Source of the DNA: Rachicladosporium sp. CCFEE 5018
Lineage: Eukaryota; Ascomycota; Dothideomycetes; Cladosporiales; Cladosporiaceae
DNA length: 64,000 bases
NCBI GenBank assembly: GCA_002077045.2
Contig: KZ111152.1
Span: 962,755-1,026,754 of the forward strand
Direction of reading: 5' to 3'
This document shows positions 56,832 to 64,000 of this stretch, in pieces. Both the position numbers and the translations under genes were made by a program. The notes below the pieces were generated by a model. It had not been told where the DNA came from, did not search any database, and was given only the letters and a program-made list of their open reading frames with translations. Each line of letters opens with the position of its first letter. Position 1 is the stretch's first letter.

Positions 56832-58390
56832 GCTGTGCGGTGATTGTGCGCTCACGGCAGCGCAGCGATTGTAAGGTAAGCGATCGGTGGAAGTGGCCTG
56901 CGGTGACTGGGCAATGCAGTGTTTGTCGATCGTTACTGCCGTGAATGAGAGATGGTGTTGTGTCTACCAGCAGTGCGTGCTTCTGTAGCACAATGATGCT
57001 GCAGCGGTCCGCGGCGGTCGAGAGTGAGATCCGGTCGATTAGTTCCGTATGCCAGTCTTATCAAGCAAATGCAGCCAAGCTTTCTGGCGGAACACGACGG
57101 CAATGCTGTCTCGCTCTCGGAGCGCCTCCCAAGCTCTTGACCTGAACCGCCGTACCTAGAATTCTCCGGTCGTCGATGTCCGGATGAGCGCCAAAGTGAA
57201 TGTAAGATTTCCAGGTTGTTGCCAGAAAGGTAGGCGGTCGGTGGAATGTATGAGATCCGTGCTTCCTCTCACGCTAGCCAGCCAATTGGCTTGGGAGCTT
57301 CGGTGAACGCGGCTTCTTTGCAGCCGCTCGCGAAACACTTCGATCGAACCTGCCCTGTCAGGCTGTCATATGGGTAGTGACTAGGCGGTGTATGAGCTTC
57401 ACTTGATACATGATCTACATCTATTCCTTCATGCCTTCCACATCATCCCTGAAGGCTGTCTCCCAAAGTGAGAGATCGCCGCTAGAGTTTCCAGCCCGCG
57501 GAAGTTGATGCCATGCACTTTTCCGCATCATGACTCTCGGCACCAGCGCTCAAGCTGCCCAATGCGAGCTACGATCGCGATCAATAACGCCAGTGCTCCG
57601 AATACTGTCTCATGCCGCGCCGTTGGTGCTCATCTCATCCCATCTCACATGCGATATCCTTTGTTCGTGGTCTCTCACACCCCAGCCACTCGCGCACAGA
57701 AAAATCCCAGCCAGCACGAATCAGCCACTCTGACTGTCATGTCATGCAAGCACCCGCATGTCAAGGCACCCCGCCTCTTGATGCAACTTGCAAAGCTCCA
57801 CGGCCTTGGGCACACGGCAGGGCGGCACGTTTAACTTGATTTCATGCATGACCTTGGTGCGATTTCTCGCGTGCGCTGTGCGCCGAGGCCTGATGAGAGC
57901 TGCAGGAACCGGACTGCTGTGCGTCGCGTAAAGTGCTCGCATGACTACGGCTCGCACTGCATGCGGGTAGGAAGCTTGATCTCGACTGCATAGATGCGAG
58001 CGCGGCACTTCGATTCATGAGGTCTGCTTGGCTGGTCGTGTCGGCATGGTGGTGAAGTCGTATCATTGCGGTGTAGCCGGTCAAATGACCTGCCCGAGCT
58101 TGCGACCTCGAAGATGCCGCGCTCCTCTGCACTCATACTCCGAGGAAATCAGCAGCGTCCAGCGATCGAAGTGGGATGAAGATGACTGTACCGTTGACGC
58201 TTCGTTGTAGACGAACACGCACCATGGTAGGACTCGAGCCTCATTCTCAACTCAAGCTTATGATGCAGGAGTCCTTCTATCGAACGCGATGAGCGAATCT
58301 ATGTAGAGCACTGAGCCCGATCTTCTCCTAACGCCAGACACCATCGCCAGAAACCATATCCATCTATTCGTGGTTCTCGCCCAGCTAGGC
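56832..58390. other. 1.56-kb intergenic region
   Basis: Between the 3' end of ADE4 and the 5' end of the flavin-carrier-like gene (both on the minus strand). Several overlapping short frames, none with a signature. Parts rich in GCATG-type palindromes around 57.7-58.0 kb. No gene or RNA supported. Confidence 0.4.
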
Positions 58391-60225
58391 TCACGATTCG
58401 TAGTCGTTGAAGTTGTGCAGCGAGACATCCTGACTATCACCTCTCCGAGCCTCGGGTTTTACGTCCTCCCCAAGCTTTCGACCCACAGGTCCTGATCCAT
58501 TCACGCCGTTGCCATGCACAAGGTCCATCGCCTCCATCTTTGCTACCACATCGTCTTCTTCATCCATAGCGACCACTTCACCGTTGTGCTTGACAGTGGC
58601 GCCATTCGTCGCCATCTTCAAATCCTCTTCTTGCGCGAAGCCACCGTTCACCGCTTCCCTCGCCGCCTCAATCGCCTTCGGCTTCTTGACTTCCCCTCTC
58701 AACTCCTCCAAATGCCGGAAGTAGTCATCACTCACAGGCGTAACATACTTCCCACAAAACACCCCAACCTCGAACTTCTGCTTCTCCCCCGTCCTGGGAC
58801 TATCCTGCGCACACGCACTTTCCAGATCCTCCAAACTCTGATAGATCACCGCATCAGCACCAATATGCTTCGCAATAGCCTCCCTGTCACGATGATACGC
58901 GACCAGCTCATGCGGCGACGCGAGATCTATCCCGTATATATGCGCGTTCGCGATGGGCGGCGCACAGCTACTAAAATACATCTTCTTCGCGCCGGCTTCT
59001 CGGACCATGTTGACGATCTCTCGGCTCGTGGTGCCGCGGACTATGCTGTCATCGACGAGCAAAACATTCTTATCCTTGAACTCAACGGGCACGACGTTCA
59101 GCTTCGCGCGAACGCCGCGTTGTCGTGCGGTCTGCGAGGGCATGATGAAGGTGCGGAAGATGTAGCGGTTCTTGACGAAGCCCTGGCAATAGGGTTTCTT
59201 AAGATGTTTGCTGACTGCGTAGGCGGACACGAAGCCTGTTTCGGGGATGGGGACGATGGCGTCGATTTCTGCGAACTCTTGGGCCGTGAGCTGCTTCTTG
59301 ATAGTCTCTGCTAGACGGTAGCCCATCAGTTGGCGTGCGCGGTAGACGGAGATGCCGTCTATGATGCTCTCAGGACGGGCAAAGTAGACGTATTCGAATA
59401 TATCGGGAGCGTAGTTTTCTTGGCGGGAGACTTGCTTGAACACTGGTTTCTTGCCTTTCTCGATGATCACTGCTTGGCCGGGAAGGATGTCGCGGACGTT
59501 GCTGTAGCCGTTTTGACTGAGGGCGACTGATTCGGAGGCCATCATGTAGTCCATCGCACCTTCCACTTCCGTTGAGGGTCGGTCGCCAAGGACCATGGGT
59601 CGGATGCCGTGGCTGTCTCTGAAGCCAATTAGACCGAAGCCCGCGAGCATCAAGGTACATGCCCATGCGCCTTGACACTTCTTGTACATCCGTTCGAGGG
59701 CCATGAAGCAGTCTGTGGCGTTCACTCGCGCTTTGCCAGTCTCGTTGAGCTCATCGGCGAAGATGTTCAGCATAAGCTCGCTGTCACTTTCGGTGTTGAT
59801 GTGGCGATGCGCTTCCTTGTCGAGATACTCCTTAAGCTCTGGTGCATTGATCAAGTTGCCATTGTGAGTCAAGCAGATACCGTAGGGCGAGTTGACGTAG
59901 AATGGCTGGGCTTCTGAGTTGGCGCTGCTGCCAGCTGTCGGGTACCGTAGGTGACCCAGTCCCATGTAGCCTGGCAGGTTGCTCACTCTGGCGCCATCAT
60001 GAAAGACCTTCGATGCCAGACCGTTGCCTTTGCACTGCAAGATCTTGCCTCCACGCGAGCAAGTTGCGATGCCGCATGCATCTTGGCCGCGGTGTTGAAG
60101 ATAGTATAGCGCTGAAGCTTGTCAGTCGCTGCTGGTTCACAGCATTTGATCCACATACCTTGATGTATCTCGGGAGCTGCATCCTGACCGGGAGCAGCGA
60201 GGATGACTGCTATGATGCCACACAT
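58391..60225 (-). CDS. ADE4: Amidophosphoribosyltransferase
   Basis: Exons 60225-60159 and 60111-58391 with a 47-nt intron (GTATGT, GACTGAC branch, CTTCAG) give 595 aa. It catalyses the first committed step of purine synthesis, making phosphoribosylamine from PRPP and glutamine in the cytosol. The start MCGIIAV exposes the nucleophile Cys2 after Met removal. LQHRGQDACGIAT and RYPTAGSSANSEAQPF belong to the class II glutaminase domain. VLLVDDSIVRGTTSREI is the PRPP-binding loop of the C-terminal phosphoribosyltransferase domain. There is no propeptide. Compared with yeast Ade4 there is an acidic C-terminal extension of about 80 residues. Confidence 0.97.
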
Positions 60226-61460
60226 ATTGACGAACGATCTTTGAGATCGCTAATAGGCACAACACCTGCGGTGTAACTTTGCGATTCTCCGTAGCCTCCA
60301 CAAGTAGGTCGACAGTAAAGAGCGTCGCACGAAGATATAAGCCACTGTAGGTAGTGCTGATAGGACTGAGATAGAGTCTACCTGGTAATGTCAATCAATC
60401 AGGGTAATTGAGGGTCACCTTCAGATTCGCGGGCTTCAAATCAAATCGATCCGTCTGCAGGGGTCATGGAGCATTTCGACGCCTACCCAAGCCGTTGCAC
60501 ATCGCAAGAAATATGCGCTGCTGCTTAGTGAGCACTGCTCTATAGTCACGGTGTCCATCACTTTCGCTGTGCATGTTGACCACGTTCTTCGGCATTCATC
60601 AAACTTTTTGCAAGGAAGAATGCCGTTCGGCCCGGAAGATCCGGAGTTGCGATTCCAGCAGCATCACTGACTTCATTCTTTCCTTCTGTCGTCTCCACGA
60701 TATACCATGACATGAACCTGGGTAATGAGATACTCTCACGACACACAAGCAAGGAGCCGCTCCCTACGTATCTCACAAGCTTGTGACGCTGCTCTAATGA
60801 TGCCGGATTGGCTTTCATGGATGACGAGGTCGTGGGACATCGGTGCAGGCACTTCGATCAGGGGCAAGACGATCAATGGGAGATGCTTCACGATTCCGTG
60901 CGACGAGGCTTGGTCAGATGATGATGATCAGAAGATGATGAGTGCTACGACCTGCACTCTAAGGTTACTTCTCTCATTGTTTCTTAAGTCTTTACGTGGT
61001 ACTATATGCTTGGCCTTGACATCGAAGTGATCTGATCGAGAGTATCTGTCCAACATGCTATACTGACATACGACTGAACTTTCATATTATGGGGGAACGA
61101 CATCGGCGATCTGGTGCTCCAATGTCTTCCTTCCTTTACTCAATAGTGAGGTTCAGCAGCACGGACCCCAGTGATAAACCGCCTCACTTGAGCGGCGTGT
61201 GCCAGGATTCACTTATCACCTAGATCGTGCATCTTAGTACATACTGCCTGTCGAACAGACTCTCGCTACTCTCTTCGTATAGCCTCTGCAGACTAGCGCC
61301 TGGGCACATGCATCTACCCTATGTTACGATACAAGGATCGATCTGTTTGAGACTAGCACATCAGGGTCGGCTTTGTCTTGAACGACTTCGCACTTCCAGA
61401 TCTTTCGGCGCTATACACCTGCTACTCACTACCGCCACCTTCCACTAGGAGAACGTCAAG
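60226..61460. other. 1.2-kb divergent intergenic region
   Basis: Promoters of ADE4 (minus strand) and the DNA methyltransferase (plus strand). No reliable gene. The short minus-strand frame at 60558-60818 has no signature. Confidence 0.45.
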
Positions 61461-63346
61461 ATGAGCACTTCGGAAGACATCACACGGATGGTCGAGCTCA
61501 TCGATCTGTGTGACGATGGCCAGCTCCCTGACCTCCGCGAATACGTCGAAATCGATGAAGATGACGATGACGACGTGCAATATTTAGGTGAAGCATGTCT
61601 GGACGATGAAACGGACGCGTCGGACAACACAAGCAGATTTGAGATCGATCCAGTCGTCATTCAAGGAAAAGAGCTGCGTCGTAACGGGACTGTTGAACTG
61701 GTCGACGGCGACTTCATGAGGGTCGAAAACATGTACGTCGATGTCCACGGTCGCACCCAGCTTCAGGGTAGCCTTGTCCGCGCACAAAGCACCTTGACGG
61801 TATGCTGGACCAGAAAGTCAATGAACTCTGCCTAATTTCGCAGAGCAAGATTCGCCAGACAGACGCTGTACCGACAACTCACGTCACTATACGCCCTGTT
61901 GAAGAAGCAGTTGACACCCGGGAATGCGTATTCACCAATCAGCCCTTCCCCGCGCACACGTGGCGTCAGCATCTTCCGCATGAGCTGCGTCGCGAAGATT
62001 GGCGTGATATCAAGCGGCTTGCGAGCGAGCAAATGCAGCTCACTTGCCGATGGCGCTTCACTCAAGAGATAGGTGGGAACAAGGTCATCAGTCAAAGCTT
62101 CACGCGCCTCAGCGAAGGGGAAGCAGATGCACAGAAAGGCTGTTCGGATGTTCTACTGTGGCGCAAGTACCGCGGGAAGGACGGTAGCGTTGGGACGTCG
62201 TCGCCTAGCAAGAGGAAGCATGGTCCAGCAGATGCAGCACCATTTGCCCAAAAGCGCACGTCGTTACCTCGCTCAGACGCAACGATGATCACGATTGAGG
62301 ATGACGTCGACGAGTCAGAGCCAGAGATAGTCCTCGTCAGGCGCAAGTCGACACCAAACAGCACCTCAGTCGCCCGTGCTGGGAATAACGCACCTCCAAA
62401 GTCGGCCTATACATACGGCGACATCTGTACAGGCGCAGGTGGAATGGCGAGCGGAGCTGTGCAGGCGGGGCTTCGGATGCAGTTCGCACTCGACCATGAC
62501 CACGATGCGTGTGAGACTTTAAGGCTCAATTTCAACACCCGCGTACTAGAAGAGGACGTTCACACTTTCTGCACAAAGCTGAAAGTGCGCGGATATCTGC
62601 GTGTGGATGTGCTGCATATCAGCTTTCCGTGCAAGTTCTACTCGCCTGCTCACACCGTCGCGGGGAAAGACGATGAGCACAACGTCGCAACTGGCTACGC
62701 CGTCAAGCCGATCCTTGAGCGCTGCAGACCGAGAGTGGTCACCTTCGAGCAGACATTCGGCATGCTCCGTTCTGCTAATTTACCACACTTCCACGCCTTA
62801 GTAAAACAAGCAACCGACGCAGGCTACAATGTTCGCTGGAAGCTGATCAATCTCGCCGACTTCGGAAATCCGCATGCTCGAAAACGCCTCATCATAATCG
62901 CTTCTTGTCCAGGCGAGCCCCTGCCTCGCTTCCCTGAGCCAACTCACGGCAGCGGCCCGGGCAAAAAGCCGTACACCACAATTTATCAGGTCCTCTCACG
63001 CATTGACTACGCGACCGTTCCGGCGTACATGCAGCAGTATTCGGAGAAGCGTGGCGCAGAATACGACCCTCACCAGCCCTTAAAGCAAGCGATCACTTGC
63101 AGCGGTGGGCTAGGCAACCTTCACCCAAGTGGGAGACGCAGTTTCATGCCGATTGAACTGGCCGCTTTGCAAACCTTTCGCCTAAGTCATCGTTTCCATG
63201 GGACTTACACGAGCATCAAGACACAGATCGGCAACGCTGTACCATGCGTATTCGGCAAGACCTTCTTCGGGGAGATCGTGGAAGACATGAAAGAGCATGA
63301 CAAGACTGTAGCAGAGTACATGCCGCCCGTAGTCGAGCTGGATTGA
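61461..63346 (+). CDS. RID/Masc1-type cytosine-5 DNA methyltransferase, apparently frameshifted
   Basis: Two overlapping frames make one protein. 61461-about 61790 holds an acidic head and a BAH-like region (GTVELVDGDFMRVENMYVDV). The next frame, open to 63346, continues it (TKHLDGMLDQKVNELC) and contains the catalytic domain: motif I DICTGAGGMASGAV, motif IV SFPCKFYSPAHT with the catalytic Cys, motif VI FEQTFG, motif VIII LADFGNPHARKRL, motif IX ELAALQTF and motif X IGNAVP. The switch needs one extra base near 61775-61795, or an intron with poor signals that would delete conserved residues. Motif IV has PCK where PCQ is usual. The family is linked to RIP or MIP-type silencing of repeats. The domain after motif VIII is short, with no obvious large target-recognition region. 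Either an inactivated gene or a sequence error. Confidence 0.82.
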
Positions 63347-64000
63347 TACAGAAGAGCGACTCAAGCGTGGGACGAAAGAGGAACGGATCCAAAGGAGAAG
63401 GAAGAGAGGAACACTCGAGGCTGCGGGAGGTACAGTAGTGCAGGTCCATGCAGTGGACACATTTCGCAGTGCAAGAGGAGAGCTCGCTATATAGGTTTGT
63501 CGGTCCTCCAGTATAGCGATAACACAAGCCTGTGTACAGAGCATTAACTTCTTCACGAATATACCCATCCCTTTTTCCCCATCAGAGCACACCGTGAACG
63601 CAGATCTCGCCAAAACACAAATCGCACGCGCCGTCATCTCGTCAGAACATAGATCGCAAGCCCTCAAATCACCAGAGTACTTACCGCGGAGTCTCGCCTC
63701 ATCAGAACACGCACCGCGAGCTCTCGCCGCTGCACAACACGCCCTGCCAAACCACGCCTCACCAGCTCGAGCTCTCGCCTCACTAGAGCGCGCTCCACCA
63801 ACTAACGCCTTATACGAGCACGTTACGCATCGTAAAGCCGTACTTGCAGAGTGAGAGGAAGTCGGGAACGAGGGATAAGGAAAGCACGAAGGGTGATAGT
63901 GAGGGGGATAGTCGTATGGAACACGACGGCGGGGTTTGCGACGGGGAAGACTACGACGGTAAAGACTGCGACGAGGAAGATCTCGATGACCGCGACCTCG
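63347..64000. repeat. Degenerate tandem-repeat tract downstream of the methyltransferase
   Basis: About 63600-63840 is built from diverged ~30-33 bp units around CTCGCCTCA-tCAGAACaCGC-ACCGCGAGCT, and 63920-64000 from short GACGGnGAAGACT-like units. Read on the plus strand the first block gives repeats like SSEHAPRALA, but no ATG begins the frame, so I do not call a gene. The window ends inside the second block. Confidence 0.45.

Noticed and set aside
61722..61790. An intron using GTACGT at 61733 to repair the methyltransferase frame
   Set aside because: Lengths to the available acceptors do not shift the frame as needed or are below 40 nt, and the segment removed is conserved family sequence.
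1..64000. CRISPR arrays, bacterial operons, ribosome binding sites, tRNA and rRNA genes
   Set aside because: The sequence is eukaryotic with spliceosomal introns. I saw no tRNA cloverleaf box or rRNA core sequences, although tRNAs with introns could escape a reading by eye.

Overview
The window is eukaryotic and looks like a filamentous or black-yeast ascomycete. Genes carry short introns (about 47-98 nt) with GT..AG ends and CTGAC/CTAAC-like branch sites, and the families are typically fungal: Zn2Cys6 regulators, an FlbC-type C2H2 factor, Snc v-SNARE, Sgf11, a flavin-carrier/TRP-like protein and a RID/Masc1-type DNA methyltransferase. A diploid or hybrid Dothideomycete such as Hortaea would fit, but that genus is only a suggestion.

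The layout is dominated by two apparent duplications that meet at two 100-N gaps. Contig A is 1-17057, contig B 17158-39592 and contig C 39693-64000. The last 13.8 kb of A matches the first 13.6 kb of B, and the last 8.1 kb of B matches the first 8.2 kb of C. Contig A stops inside the last exon of a Zn2Cys6 regulator, contig C starts inside exon 3 of the same gene, and only B carries the whole gene. The simplest reading is that A + C is one haplotype and B is the other haplotype, wrongly scaffolded between them. Most 'duplicated' genes here are therefore probably allele (or homeolog) pairs and not tandem paralogues.

Left to right, with duplicates in brackets: an FlbC-like C2H2 factor; a poorly coding 2.7-kb stretch [twice]; a small membrane protein [twice]; glycogen phosphorylase [twice]; an SH3/Lsb1-like protein [twice]; an MFS monocarboxylate-type transporter with a proline-rich N-terminal tail [twice]; a BAR-domain protein [twice]; a 790-aa Zn2Cys6 regulator [complete in B, broken in A and C]; a small repeat protein [twice]; a 426-aa Zn2Cys6 regulator [twice]; a short-chain dehydrogenase [twice]; and an Snc-type synaptobrevin [cut in B, complete in C]. 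The single-copy right part holds a Nudix ADP-ribose pyrophosphatase, a hot-dog-fold mitochondrial-type protein, the SAGA subunit Sgf11, a flavin-carrier/TRP-like membrane protein, amidophosphoribosyltransferase (Ade4) and a cytosine DNA methyltransferase that appears frameshifted. The genes are mostly unrelated housekeeping and regulatory functions; there is no biosynthetic cluster.

The most interesting item is in the Nudix gene (48702-49771). Two neighbouring 60-nt, same-phase exons encode alternative versions of the same segment just after the Nudix box. They are separated by only 31 nt, too short for normal splicing, and the first exon begins with a perfect 5' splice site directly at its 3' splice site (AG|GTAAGT). 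This has the architecture of mutually exclusive exons with a possible recursive-splicing switch, which is rare in fungi. Exon structures were worked out by eye from splice signals and reading frame and have not been tested against transcripts.
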